Shown piece by piece: positions 10,084-27,079 of a DNA stretch of 64,000 bases; the first letter of the stretch is position 1, and every line of letters starts with the position of its first letter. Position numbers and translations under genes: made by a program. The DNA is from Bursaphelenchus xylophilus (taxonomy: Eukaryota > Nematoda > Chromadorea > Rhabditida > Aphelenchoididae): assembly GCA_904066235.2 (NCBI GenBank), contig CAJFCV020000004.1, positions 1,736,001-1,800,000 on the forward strand. The letters are read 5' to 3'. The notes under the pieces were generated by a model. It was given only the letters and a program-made list of their open reading frames with translations. It did no database searches and was not told the origin of the DNA.

Positions 10084-11236
10084 ATGCGGTCGGCTCAATT
10101 TTTGGGCGTTTTGGTCCTCTCCGCATGCTTCGCCAGCACCCACGCTGAGTGGTGGACTCACGGAAGAGTAACAAGCAAGGATTTCCCGAATTTCAAGGGA
10201 AACTATAAAGTCGTAAGCGTATTTTTTTTTTTTGGCAAATGTTCCGTCGTATAAAATGTCACCTATTAGAAACGTCTTCTTCGATATAAAAAAACGTTAG
10301 AGATCTAGTTTTTATAGACTATATACTTATGTTCTGCAGCGGTTTTGATTTTTTTGCAAAGGCGACATTGTATACGATGAAAAGTTTCTGAAAAATTCTT
10401 GGGTGTAAAAATATAAAAAACATATTCTGACGTACTTTGCATATCTTCAGAACGTCTTCATCATCCCCGATCAATTTTTGGGTTCTTGTGGAGAGACCAA
10501 GACGGATGTGAATGGCTACTATAGCATCAAATGCACCCCTTTGATTGTCCCTTTCACTGATCCGTACAAGACCGTCCGAGTGTAAGTTTGAACGGCTTTT
10601 ATCGTCTATTTGAAAGTTTTGGTGAAGTCTCGTTCTTTCGCTGCATTCAAAAATAAAAATTTTCTCCTAGCTGCGCCCGAGCTTTGACTTGAACTTGTTT
10701 TTTGGCAAGATCTTGATGGTTCTTCTCTTTCGAAGTCCAAGACGAGTTGTAGGAAAGCTATTAAACGCTCTGTAGATCCCTGAAATTTCATTTTACAACC
10801 TTTTTCCGACAAGTTTTGGTTGAAGTCTGATCTTTTTATTTTCAATTCTCTGCAGCCTGCGGAGAAAAAGCGGCAAAATTGAAATTTTCAGGCGAATTGG
10901 AATTTTTCCCCGCCCTTTTGAATATAATTAAGTTTCAGAATGGCTAAACAAATTATAAAAAAAAGATAATAGGCCGAAGCTCGGGCGCGACTCGGAAAAA
11001 TTTTTTTTATATTTTTTTTCTGTATTGGGCCAAAGATGGAGTTATCTAAAAAAGCACACAGTTTTTGTATATCTGTTTTGCTCAAAAAAGCTGTCCATTT
11101 TTTTAGTTGCCATCGCATCTACGGAGACTGCCTCTGCAAGACCATTAAGCCAGTCCGCACCAATCGGCTGGACGTTCAAATCAGCCCAAAAGATGATGTC
11201 GACAAGAACGACTGCTCCAAACAGAAATATCCATAG
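10084..11236 (+). CDS. Small secreted six-cysteine protein, paralogue E
   Basis: Exons 10084-10212, 10451-10581 and 11107-11236 give 129 residues. Residues 1-21 (MRSAQFLGVLVLSACFASTH) form the signal peptide, followed by AEWWTHGRVTSKDFPNFKGN. Exon 1 is 15 bases shorter than in A, B, D and F. The second exon keeps the size (131) and the GSCGETKTDVNGYY and KCTP blocks, and exon 3 has VCHRIYGDCLCK and a C-terminal DCSK. It is clearly more divergent than A, B and D and pairs with F in exons 2 and 3. AATAAA is at about 11275. Upstream, AATAAAAATCTCGTTCGAG just before the ATG is shared with the dead copy at 6852. Confidence 0.8.
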
Positions 11237-11286
11237 ATTTATTTAAGCTTTAATTTATATCAATGTAATTTTGAAATAAAAAAATG

Positions 11287-11690
11287 GGTAAAGGTTCCTT
11301 ATTTTGGCCACAACTTATAACTTTGCGGAAACTGGTCGGAATTAGCCTAAATTTAGCGTATACGCTCAATTCATCGTTGTCAATGCCCGGACAGTGGATT
11401 CATTTAGTGAGGTACCTTCTTTTTTCAGTACCACCTTACCCTTCAAAAACGGCTGCAGCCTGTGATTTTACACTTTATACGATGAAACATATCCGGAAGT
11501 AAACCTATTGCCTCCGTATGGAACTAAATGAGTCGTCACAGCCTTCGTAGGTACCCTTAAAACTATAGAGCTATTATAGTAATTCAGTGCCAGCTAGGTC
11601 GAAGCGTTTTTTCCTCACTTTAGTGCCCAAGCTTGGGCGCAGTTCGCGGAGTACCTTTGTTGTGGCCAAAATAAGGAACTTTTTCCAAAA
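11287..11690. repeat. Dispersed repeat block (also at 8990-9370 and, inverted, 23490-23870)
   Basis: The block starts GGTAAAGGTTCC, passes through CAATGCCCGGACAGTGG and GGCTGCAGCCTGTGATTT and ends with GTTGTGGCCAAAATAAGGAA. Two further copies with the same order of landmarks occur in intron 2 of paralogue D and, inverted, downstream of GFAT's upstream region. No reading frame. Probably a non-autonomous element. Confidence 0.55.
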
Positions 11691-11804
11691 AATGTATTTT
11701 TTGATTGCGTCTCCATGACGTACGGAATCATGTGAATGTGTGAATAAATTGAAAATTGGAATTGCTCTAAATTTCCCCCATTCTGGTTGGAAGTGCTCTC
11801 TGTG

Positions 11805-13329
11805 ATGCAGTGGGGTCACGCATTCGTTTTGCTCGTTTCATCGACCGCCTTTTCCGTCGTTTCCGCTGATTGGCGCACCTACGGAAAGATTTGGAGCAAG
11901 GACCATGGAGGCGAGGCGAACCCGGACTTCCGAGGCTACTACAAAATTGTAAGCCCTGTTTTTTGAGGGGCATTGTAACAATGAACTTACAGGGGAAGTA
12001 CTCCAAGTGCGACGCTCAGATTTTGATGAAACTTGGCACAAATATAGAATATTTTTTTCTAAGGTATATGCGAGAATCCTAGCTCGCGCTTTGCGGAAAC
12101 AACCGAGATTTTTAGATCGAAAGTCGGCGAAAATTTAGGACTTTTTGTTGAATTTCGACACGAAAAGTTTCATGCCTATTTCTACCGTAAAGGATAATGT
12201 TTCCACAAAAAATCAAATTTTTCCGCACGAAACTGCCAAAGTTATGGTCAAAAAGGGCTTTTCTCTCTGACCGCTCTCCACGTTTAGCGTGCTCTCTCCG
12301 CGGAAAAAATGGTTCTATATCTCGGTGGCGCTTGCAAAGCGCGAGCTAAAACTTTCAGGAATTGATATTTGGTTGATGTCCGACGTGTGTGCGAAATTTA
12401 AAGAAAATCTGAGCGTCGCACTTGGGGTACTTCCCGTGTCAATCGGGACCAATGCGCTAACTGGAAGTTTGCTGAAAATCACAGGGCGCAGCTCGAGAAC
12501 AGGCTAAAAGTGAGCTCGGGCAAGCTACAAAGGCTTGTTTTCCGAACTGCCCGAGCTGCGCCCGTGCTAGTTTTCCGCGCTGCGCCCTACCATGTTCAGC
12601 GAACTTTCAGCAAACTTTCAGATAGCGCGTTCGCCCCAGGACTTTTATGTCCGCTGAGGCTTTAAAATATTCCAAAAAAGGTAAAAACATTTAATTTGCC
12701 CTCAAAATTGCATTATTGCATTTTTTTTGACAATTTCAGGTCGAAATATTTTTGCCATTTTTTTTCTGCAGCCTGCGGGAAAAAAGAAAAATTTTTTAAA
12801 GCTAACAAAAGAAATACCTCCAGTATGTTTTCAGAACGTTTTCATCGAACCGGACCAGTTCCTCGCTTCGTGTGGCAAGACCAAGGCTGATGCAAAAGGA
12901 AGATACGATATCACCTGCACCCCACTAATCATTCCATTTACTGATCCGGGAAAGCTGGTTAAAGTGTAGGGGCTTTCAAGTATTATATTTTGCACCTACG
13001 CTTTTGGCAATACTTTTTTTGATTTTTTTACAAAAAAAATAATTTTTCCAACCTGCGCCCGAGCCTATTAAGCTGCAACTGTATTTGAAATAGCGATTGC
13101 GTTTTTTTTGCATTCTCGTAAAAGGAAACTCACACAAAAAAAAGAATTTTGTAACCAAATCTATAAGATTTTTTTTATTTCTTGCAATTTCAGATGTCAC
13201 CGAGTCTACGGAAGGTGTCTTTGTCAGAAATTCGGCCCAGTGAAACGTGGAAATCCCGTCAATTTTGAGATCAGCAACACTGGAAGCAAATCCAAACTCC
13301 TTTGTTCCAAGGAGAAGTACCCGGAATGA
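11805..13329 (+). CDS. Small secreted six-cysteine protein, paralogue F
   Basis: Exons 11805-11948, 12835-12965 and 13194-13329 give 136 residues. The signal peptide is MQWGHAFVLLVSSTAFSVVS and the mature part starts ADWRTYGKIWSKD. Exon 2 encodes ASCGKTKADAKGRY and TCTP; exon 3 encodes VCHRVYGRCLCQ and ends KYPE, as in paralogue E (KYP). The second donor is GTAGGG, weaker than the GTAAGT of the others. Intron 1 is 886 bases because it contains a full family-1 MITE (11992-12439) and a GCGCAGCTCG palindrome (12445-12645). AATAAA lies near 13394. It is the last member of the array. Confidence 0.8.
11992..12439. mobile_element. Family-1 MITE in intron 1 of paralogue F
   Basis: Begins CAGGGGAAGTACTCCAAGTG and ends CACTTGGGGTACTTCCCGTG. 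Full length, no coding capacity, no disturbance of the splice sites. Confidence 0.75.
12445..12645. repeat. GCGCAGCTCG palindromic repeat in intron 1 of paralogue F
   Basis: A shorter relative of the palindrome at 9360-9655: CCAATGCGCTAACTGGAAGT at the left and AACTTTCAGATAGCGCGTTC at the right, with GGGCGCAGCTCG and CGAGCTGCGCCC in the middle. Confidence 0.6.
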
Positions 13330-13584
13330 AGTGGAAATAATTGTTCGATTTATTGGGCAACGCAGTAAATATTTTGTAGTTTTTGTAAAAAAAAATAAAT
13401 TTTATTTGCTGAGGAAAAAGTTTGGCGTCTCTATGTCGCATTTTTTACCGTCGATTTAAAAATGTTGATCGCTTCGGGGGCGACATTTTATACGATAAAA
13501 TATGTCCGGACATCTTTGATCATATAAAATGTCTCTTTTAATAAAAATTTGCCCTTTCTTTCATGGAATCTAAACGTCCCCTTA

Positions 13585-14315
13585 CTAGGGAAGTGTACAA
13601 ACGAACCCTCACCAAATGGCAAGTGTTATACACCATTGGAAAGCCCTTGAAAAATGGTGAAAGGCACCATTTTCATTTTTTGCAGAATGCCTCAGGGCAA
13701 AAAATTATAAACGGTTGATTTGTCCCTTAAGTAGTTACGATATCTGCTGTGGGGTATAATAAATGTTATTTCAAAACGCTAAATGGTACGGAATGCTACT
13801 AGGTTAGCATAAGGACCATTATGAAGTTTAGCGCTTGCCAGTAAGACCATTTTACCTATGATATTTACTGGTTTTAAGTACCCATAATGTGAAAAACCAC
13901 TTTTCACTTTTTTTAATGTTGAAAAACATGTAAGTTTGATGGTTTTAACCTTAACCGACCGTCTTCCAGTAAAACTAAAGCGTTTGTAAAAGTTTAACGC
14001 AAATATTTTCCTAACTGTAAGAACGCAAAAATGGTTTTTCCCAAGCTGGGAACCGAACCCGGCTTGCTTTGTCTTATCAGCCTGCTCAGCAACCACTACA
14101 CTATTGAAGCAACCCTCTTCGAGGATTTTTTCCTACCCAAGAGAAAGAAAGATTTTTGTTGCAAAAGGGCCTAAAAATAATACAATTTACAGTATGTCGT
14201 CGCGGAAAGGCATTCTGCAAAAAATAAAAATGGTGCTTTCTACCATTTTTCAAGGGCTCTCCAACGACGTATGTCACTTATCATTTGGTGAGGGTTCGTA
14301 TGTACACTTCCCTAG
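13585..14315. mobile_element. TIR element with embedded tRNA-like segment (element X)
   Basis: The ends are ~115-base inverted repeats, CTAGGGAAGTGTAC at the left and GTACACTTCCCTAG at the right, flanked by TTA (13582-13584 and 14316-14318). It interrupts the 127-base tandem repeat; neighbouring units show the uninterrupted CCCCTTAGTAAAATTTG. On the minus strand, 14040-14105 has an A-box-like TAGTGTAGTGG and a B-box-like GGTTCGGTTCC at tRNA spacing. There is no protein-coding capacity. The three-base TTA duplication and the GGGAAGT termini relate it to family 1 (PIF/Harbinger-like). Confidence 0.75.
14040..14105 (-). ncRNA. tRNA-like segment in element X
   Basis: Minus strand: TAGTGTAGTGG (A-box match) and GGTTCGGTTCC (B box with one mismatch to the usual GGTTCGANTCC). 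The acceptor stem does not pair. Interpreted as a tRNA-derived, SINE-like segment rather than a tRNA gene. Confidence 0.4.
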
Positions 14316-14870
14316 TTAGTAAAATTTGATGACTTTGAAAGCGAAATTTTATACGATTAACTGTGTGCAAACATGTTTGATCGTATAAAATCTCACTTTT
14401 AATAAAAATTTACCCTTTCTTTCGTGGAATCTAAACATCCCCTTAGTAAAATTTGATGACTTTGGAAGCGACATTTTATACGATAAAATATGTCCGGACA
14501 TCTTTGGTCGTATAAAATGTTGCTTTTAATAAAAATTTTCCCTTTCTTTCATGGAATCTAAACATCCGCTTAGTAAAATTTGATGACTTTGGAAGCGACA
14601 TTTTATACGATTAAATGTATGCAAACATGTTTGATCGTATAAAATGTCACTTTTAATAAAAATTTACCCTTTCTTTCGTGGAATCTAAACATCCCCTTAG
14701 TAAAATTTGATGACTTTGAAAGCGAAATTTTATACGATTAACTGTGTGCAAACATGTTTGATCGTATAAAATGTCACCAAAAGAAATTTTCCGCAAAAAT
14801 AAATAACTTTATTACTCCTGACGATATGGTTTGCAATAAATTACCTCCACAAAAACATAAATAACTTTTT

Positions 14871-21392
<6,522 letters not shown>

Positions 21393-21415
21393 TTTTAACG
21401 GCTGGTTTAAATAAT

Positions 21416-21420
21416 CTGAA
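21416..21420 (-). promoter_or_regulatory. 3' splice acceptor upstream of the GFAT start (possible trans-splice site)
   Basis: Reading the minus strand, GCTTTTCAG is followed by 24 bases and then the GFAT ATG. Either a spliced leader is added here or a 5'-UTR intron ends here. The spacing fits nematode trans-splicing. Confidence 0.45.
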
Positions 21421-21875
21421 AAGCAAAGGAAATGATTGAAACTGGCATAAAGACAAATCAAAAAGCAAGGATATTTGATTAAAGCTCATAAAACGTCTTT
21501 TAAAAGCGATTTCTCCAGAATTTTAAATGGCGGAATTGGCCAGATCCCGGTTCAAAGAGAGCGTGTTGTCGGGAAAAACAAGCAATTATTATCTCCGGGA
21601 TCCTAGTCTTTCCTAACGTTCGACACGGACATAAGAAACAGGGAGAAATGATGATGCGGCAAAAGCAATTAGTGTTGACAATTTTGGGAGAGATTACTGT
21701 CGGAATTTTTCCATAGATCATAAACAGTGATAATAATTCAATGTTTAGTCGGGAATTTAATGTAGTAGAACCCCTGTACAACGGAAGAAACCGAAAATTT
21801 ATTTGTTATAAACGTGTTTATGGGAGTAACATTGTATTTGAGAATTTCGTCCACCTCTCTGCAGAGGTGCACTTA

Positions 21876-22324
21876 CAGGGGAAGTACCCCAAGTGCGACG
21901 CTCAGATTTTGATGAAAGTTGGTACAAGTTTAGAATATTTTTTTCGAAGATATATGCGAGAATCCTAGCTCGTGCTTTGCAGAAACAATCGAGATTTTTA
22001 GATCGAAAGTCGGCGAAAATTTAGGACTTTTTGTCGAATTTTGGCATGAAAAGTTTTGTGCCTATTTCTACCGTAAAGGATAATGTTTCTACAAAAAATC
22101 AAATTTTTCCTCACGAAACTGCCAAAGTTACGGCCAAAAAGCGTTTTTCTCTCTGACCGCTCTCCACGTTTAGCGTGCTCTCTCGGCGGCAAAAATCGTT
22201 TGATATCTCGGCGGCGCCTGCAAAGCGCGAGCTAAGACTTTCAGGAATTGATATTTAGTCTATTCCCGACGTGTGTGCAAAATTTAAAGAAAATCTGAGG
22301 GTCGCACTTGGGGTACTTTCCTTG
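21876..22324. mobile_element. Full-length family-1 MITE
   Basis: Starts CAGGGGAAGTACCCCAAGTG, ends CACTTGGGGTACTTTCCTTG, with TTA at both flanks (21873-21875 and 22325-22327). It is the clearest copy with both duplications intact. Confidence 0.8.
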
Positions 22325-22329
22325 TTAGA

Positions 22330-23480
22330 CAATTAAAAATTTTAGTAGACAGTTTTGAATTGCTGACAATAAAAAATAAGCAACAAGAAGAAATTGAAGG
22401 GATCAATGTGGATATCAATATGTATCCTGCAGGAAACCGGTTTCAGGTTTCTTGCAAGCTCTGCAGAAAACGCTTATCGCAAATTTTAGCAAGCGCTTTA
22501 CAGCCACATCCGTCAAGCCAAAATTCCCAACAAAAAAATTTCTAAAACCTTCAAAAATTCCGCCAAGAAAATAAAATCAAAAAATTCCGACTGAATTCCG
22601 GAAGTTCGCTGGCAACTGATAAGCACAAATTCTAATAAAAACATTACCGACAAAGTGAATTAATTTTTATTTGACCTTGTTCCGAGGGAGCAAAAAAACG
22701 AAAGGCCAACAAAATAAGTGACGTGGATTAAATCAAAACGCCCAAATTATCAGCCGTACTTGGAGAGGTTTTAATCAAATTTTTGGCGGTTTTTTTTGAT
22801 AAAATGTGCCACGCCCAAAAATTGAAAAAAATAAAAAAAAATTTTGAGAAAAAAAATTGAATTTTTTAAAATTATTTTAAAATAAAAAGATGCTTTTTTG
22901 CCGTTTTATTGCGAAAAAATAAAAATATTTAAAAAAAAAATATTTTTTTTTAATTTAAAAATTGAAAATTTCGAAATTTTTTAAAATTAGTGTAAAATTA
23001 AATCCTCATTTTTTGTCATTTTATTACAAAAAAATATAAAAATAGTTTTCAAAAAAAAATTACATAAAAAACAAGACAATTTTTTCACTATTTCCAAATC
23101 TTTGCCAAAGAAAACCCCCAAACTTTTCCCCACAAAGTCCCCAATAAAGATTCTCGGCTCCAAACCGCCGAAAAAGCGTTGGCCACCAAAAAAGGGGAGC
23201 GTGAAAAAAATGAAACGTGGAAAAAGAGCGGGGAGGAATTTTAGAGTACAAAGAACAAGCCTCCGACGAGCATTGCATATCAGTTTCGGGGGGTTAGAGG
23301 TGAGGAAACGAGGAGTTGCGTCAGATTTTTGATTGGGGTTGATTTTACGACGCCTCGAGGGAAATTTGGGTTTGTGGCGAAACTTGAAATAGATGTGGGG
23401 TTACTCTTATTGCAGAAATTACCAGGGCAGTTATTGATCCAATATCGATAATTGCCAAAATTAACTGTTACGAGCGTTTC
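22330..23480. other. Non-coding, AT-rich stretch
   Basis: From 22790 to 23060 the sequence is mostly runs of A and T. 23100-23280 is G/C-richer, but its short open frames show no family motifs or splice logic. I see no gene. Confidence 0.5.
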
Positions 23481-23872
23481 AGAGATCCCGGGAAAACTTC
23501 CTTTTTCTGGCCATAACAAAGGTACTCTGCGATCTGCGCCCAAGTTTGGGAACTAAAGCTAGGAAAAAAGACTTCCATCTAGCTCGCACGGAATTAGTAT
23601 AACAGCTCTGTATTCTTAAGGGTACATAGGAAAGCTATGACGACTCATTTAGTTCTACATGGAGGCAATAAGTTTTAGTTTCCGGCAGGTTTCATCGTAT
23701 ATATATAAAGCTGTAAATCGCAAGCTGCAGCCGTTTTTAAAGGGTAAGGTGATACGAAAAAGGAGGGTACCTCACTAAGTAAATCCACTGTCCGGGCATT
23801 AACAACTATGAATTTAGCCTTACACGCCAAATTCGGGCTAATTCTGACTCGTTTCCGCAAAGTTATACTAAT

Positions 23873-24321
23873 CAGGGAAGTACTCCAATTGCAACGCTCA
23901 GATTTTGATGAAACTTGGCACAAATTTAGAATAATTTTTTCTAAGATATATGCGAGAATCTTAGCTCGAGCTTTGCAGAAACAACCGAGATTTTTTAGAT
24001 CGAAAGTCGGCGAAAATTTAGGACTTTTTGCAGAATTTCGGCACGAAAATTTTCATGCCTACTTCTACTGTGAAGGATAATGTTTCTACAAAAAACAAAA
24101 TTTTTCCGCGCGAAACTGCCAAAGTTATGGCCAAAAAGCGTTTTTCTCTTTTACCGCTCTCCACGTTTATCGTGCTCTCTCGGCGGCAAAAATCGTTCGA
24201 TATCTCGGCGGCGCCCGCAAAGCGCGAGCTAAAACTTTCAGGAACTGATATTTAGTCCACACCCGACGTGTGTGCAAAATTTAAAGAAAATCTGAGCGTC
24301 GCACTTGGAGTACTTCCCCTG
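23873..24321. mobile_element. Family-1 MITE copy
   Basis: Begins CAGGGAAGTACTCCAATTGC and ends CACTTGGAGTACTTCCCCTG. It is inserted into the inverted copy of the dispersed block (23490-23870), which resumes at about 24325 with GTTGTGGCCAGAAAAAGGAA. Confidence 0.75.
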
Positions 24322-24908
24322 TAAGTTGTGGCCAGAAAAAGGAACTTTTACCGAGATCCCAAAACTAGGAAAAATAAACCTTTGCACAGCGAACCTCTTC
24401 CATAACAACACCACTTTTTTCGGCCTGCTACTCGTTGCAGAAAGACAGTATTTTCAAGACTTCATCGGGGAGATGAAGCGAGATTCCCCAAATCAAAAAA
24501 TTCAATTTCTAAATTTAACCCCAAACCAGTTGCATTGAATCGGACACTGATCCAACGTAATGAAAATGTTGGTTTTTTGGGGTCGCGCGAGATTTTGCGA
24601 CGCGATAAGATAATCTACGCTCAGCGATCCCAAGCGCCTTATTCTTGACACCAATTTTTGCAAACTTTTCGCTCCGAAATTGCAGGGAATTTTGCAAAAA
24701 AAACGAAAAAATGCACTTTAAAACGCAGGAAAATCAAGTTTTATTGTTTTTTTGAATGTAAAATACTTCATATTGTATGATGACAACTTTTTCACTTAAT
24801 TTTTTCAAATGAATTTTGAGATTTTTATCTCAAAAAATTGCAAAAATTCCGAAATGTCGAAAATCCGGTTTATTTATCCGATAACAAAAAACATGTAATA
24901 TTAATGCC

Positions 24909-27004
24909 TTAGACGACCTTCTCGTTGTCATGTAGAAGGTAGTCGGCGAAAAAGTTCCAATGATTCCGATCCATGTAGGCCTTCAGCCTCGGGCAACGGT
25001 TGTCCACAATCGTCCTCAATGGAATCGTAAAAGGCATGTAATAAGCGCACATTAGGTGGGCAAACAAGGCAAAATCTCCCTGAAATTTGTATTCATTATT
25101 TTGTCGATGTTTGGAAGAAAGCGACATCTTATACGATGAAAGATTTCTAAACACGTTTCTTCGTATAAAATGTCGCTAGTAAAAAATCTATTATTTTTTG
25201 CCTAAAATTGCCTTTGATGCCTCTAAGTCCCTCCGTTATACATCGGTTTTGCGGAGAATTTTTCCCGTACGTGACAGTTTATACGATAAAATGTTTCTAA
25301 ACACGTCTCATCGTATAAAATGTCATTATCCATCGTATAAAATGTCGCAACTCACCCCACTGGCTTCTTCGCCAGCTACGAATTTCTTTTCGCCCAAAAT
25401 TCGTTCCGCCGCATCCAAATCTTGTTGTAAAAGTTCAACAACTTCTGACTTGGTATGGCCTCCAGTTCCATCGCTGTTTACTCTGTTCCATAGCTAAAAA
25501 AAATCGCGTAAGCAAAGGCAAATCCATACACATGAGATCCAAACTGAATTCTGCAACCAAAGAAATGAATAAGAAGCTGAATGGACATGTTATACGATGA
25601 AACATGGTCTACGGCTTTTATCGTATAAAATGTTGCGTTTGTCTTGATAGAAAGAGATTTCGACTTACAAAATAGTAGATCATAGGTCTCATAAAAAGCA
25701 GATGCCACTCTGGCGTGGAGGCATTTCCTTTGATAAGTTTGGCAAACATGGGCATATTCTCCTCCAGTTTTGAGTATAAATTCAGTCTGAAAAAACCGCT
25801 AAGATCATACTAGAGATCAAATAGAGATCATACTGCGTATTTTGCAATTTTCGTATGGTAAATTGAACATATTTCCGTATTTTTTGCACCGGGATTCGAA
25901 CTGGCGACCTTCCGAACACAAGGTCTAAATCACTACCACTAGGCTATGAAGGTACATGGCTTAAAAAGTTGAAAATTTCAAAAAAATTTTTTTTTTATTA
26001 CTGTACTGCGAAAGCTGGGTGTGTTAATTTGTTGTTAATACATAAAAAATCAAAGAAAATCAAAGTTTACTCACATGTACATGCTTTTATCACACAATCT
26101 CTGGACCAAATGTGAAATCGCTTTTTGCTCTGAGGTCATGTTGTATTTGATTTTCTTCTCCTTGACGAGGAAGTTTATTATTAAATCCGAATCCGGGTAA
26201 TGCCTTCCATTGTATTCGATGAACGGCTTCTTTCCCTCGGAAGAGAGGGCCAAAAACTTGGCTTCAATTGGCTGAAAATATGTAATAATAGTAAGCAGTA
26301 TGGACATGTTGCCCGCTTTTGATACTTAAAAGGGCCTGGAAAAGCCGTTGGATGCTCGGCGGATGCTCGATGAAAGCTCGGCAGAGACTTGGAGAACACT
26401 TACAATATCTCTACTTTTTCTAATTTTAGCTATTGCTAAGCTTTGTTTTCTTGACCCTGAGCTATTGTAACATAGAAAAGAACAAAAATTGCTGAAAAGA
26501 AATGGCGATCCGCAAGTTCTATATGATATTACTAGAGTAATACATGAAAAATAGCTCCAAGCCAGTGAAAAGCCTTCGGGGAACCTGACGAACCTTGTTA
26601 TTTTTATTTGCTGGGCCTTCTCCTAGCCTCCTCCATACATACAACGAGGAATAGATGCTTAATTTCTAAGAATCATACCCCAATTCCGCCAGAAATTCAT
26701 CGAAATCTGAATGTTTCTCCCTCCAGATCCATTCATAAGACTCTATAGCACCTACCTTATATACAATTTTATGATACCTCAAGAAAAACTCCAGTTTCAA
26801 ACAGAACGGCGAGGCATTTATGCAGTAGTTGTTGTCAGCGTATTTGACCAGATACACCACATCTTTATCCCATTTCTTCACAACCAGTGAACTCTCTTCG
26901 GGCCGATGTGCGGAGAGGCCGTAGTAATTGCCAATAAAGCGAACAATCCAAACGAAAAAGATGAGTAAGATTGTGAGGGCAAGCAGTAAATGGAGAGCGT
27001 CCAT
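24909..27004 (-). CDS. FAX/CDR-like protein (GST/metaxin-fold, membrane-anchored)
   Basis: Five minus-strand exons (26756-27004, 26075-26271, 25669-25786, 25356-25493, 24909-25079) give 290 residues, close to the length of C. elegans CDR and FAX-type proteins. Residues 5-25 form a hydrophobic N-terminal anchor. The thioredoxin-like half contains DVVYLVKYADNN, SPFCLKLEFFLRYHKI and, across the splice, GKKPFIEYNGRHYPDSDLII, the hallmark G-x-x-P...DS-x-x-I pattern of this family. The helical half has VVELLQQDLDAAERILGEKK and ends in a poorly conserved tail. Reading past the GTAGGT donor of exon 1 would add 29 residues and stop, so splicing is required. Known family roles are axon connection and cadmium response, with chemistry unproven. 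Introns contain TTTATACGAT hairpins and a tRNA-like segment. Confidence 0.88.
25889..25950 (-). ncRNA. tRNA-like segment in an intron of the FAX-like gene
   Basis: Minus strand: TAGCCTAGTGG (A box) and AGTTCGAATCCC (B box) about 35 bases apart, with an anticodon-arm-like stem (ACCTT and AAGGT) between. The acceptor arms do not pair and the T-stem is imperfect. Probably a decayed tRNA or SINE head; it is in the same orientation as the host gene. Confidence 0.45.
26300..26655. repeat. Dispersed repeat, GACAGTTCGGGT family
   Basis: Includes GGATGCTCGGCGGATGCTCG and CCTGAGCTATTGTAACATAG in the order found in the 18150 copy, ending CCTCCTCCATACATACAACG. It lies between exon 2 and exon 1 of the FAX-like gene, where it slightly enlarges the intron. 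Confidence 0.55.
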
Positions 27005-27008
27005 GGGG

Positions 27009-27012
27009 CTGA
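27009..27012 (-). promoter_or_regulatory. 3' splice acceptor 4 bases upstream of the FAX-like start
   Basis: The minus strand reads TTATTTTCAG, then CCCC and the ATG. Such an acceptor this close to the start codon is typical for a spliced-leader addition site. Confidence 0.5.
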
Positions 27013-27079
27013 AAATAAGGTCGCTACAATATGTTGGCGCGTTGGGTTTTCAAATGGAGTTGTAAATTTGCGTAGCGAA

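Larger units (their letters stand above)
13460..14780. repeat. 127-base tandem repeat carrying a TTTATACGAT hairpin
   Basis: Units begin AAAATTTGATGACTTTG at 14321, 14448, 14575 and 14702, a spacing of exactly 127 bases; the last is incomplete. A further unit at about 13460-13584 is separated by the 13585-14315 element. Each unit contains an inverted pair, CGACATTTTATACGAT and ATCGTATAAAATGTC, so it could fold into a hairpin. Similar isolated hairpins occur at 15443-15505, 15612-15640, 25115-25350, 25585-25635, 30650-30710, 30775-30836, 53595-53695 and 55130-55205. Confidence 0.85.

Noticed and set aside
13460..14780. CRISPR array
   Set aside because: Regular 127-base units look array-like at first, but the whole unit is repeated with no unique spacers and the genome is eukaryotic.
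26666..26755. Continuation of FAX-like exon 1 to a stop at 26666 as a short isoform
   Set aside because: A strong GTAGGT donor lies at 26755 and the residues after it do not match the family, whereas the spliced form restores the GKKPFIE block.
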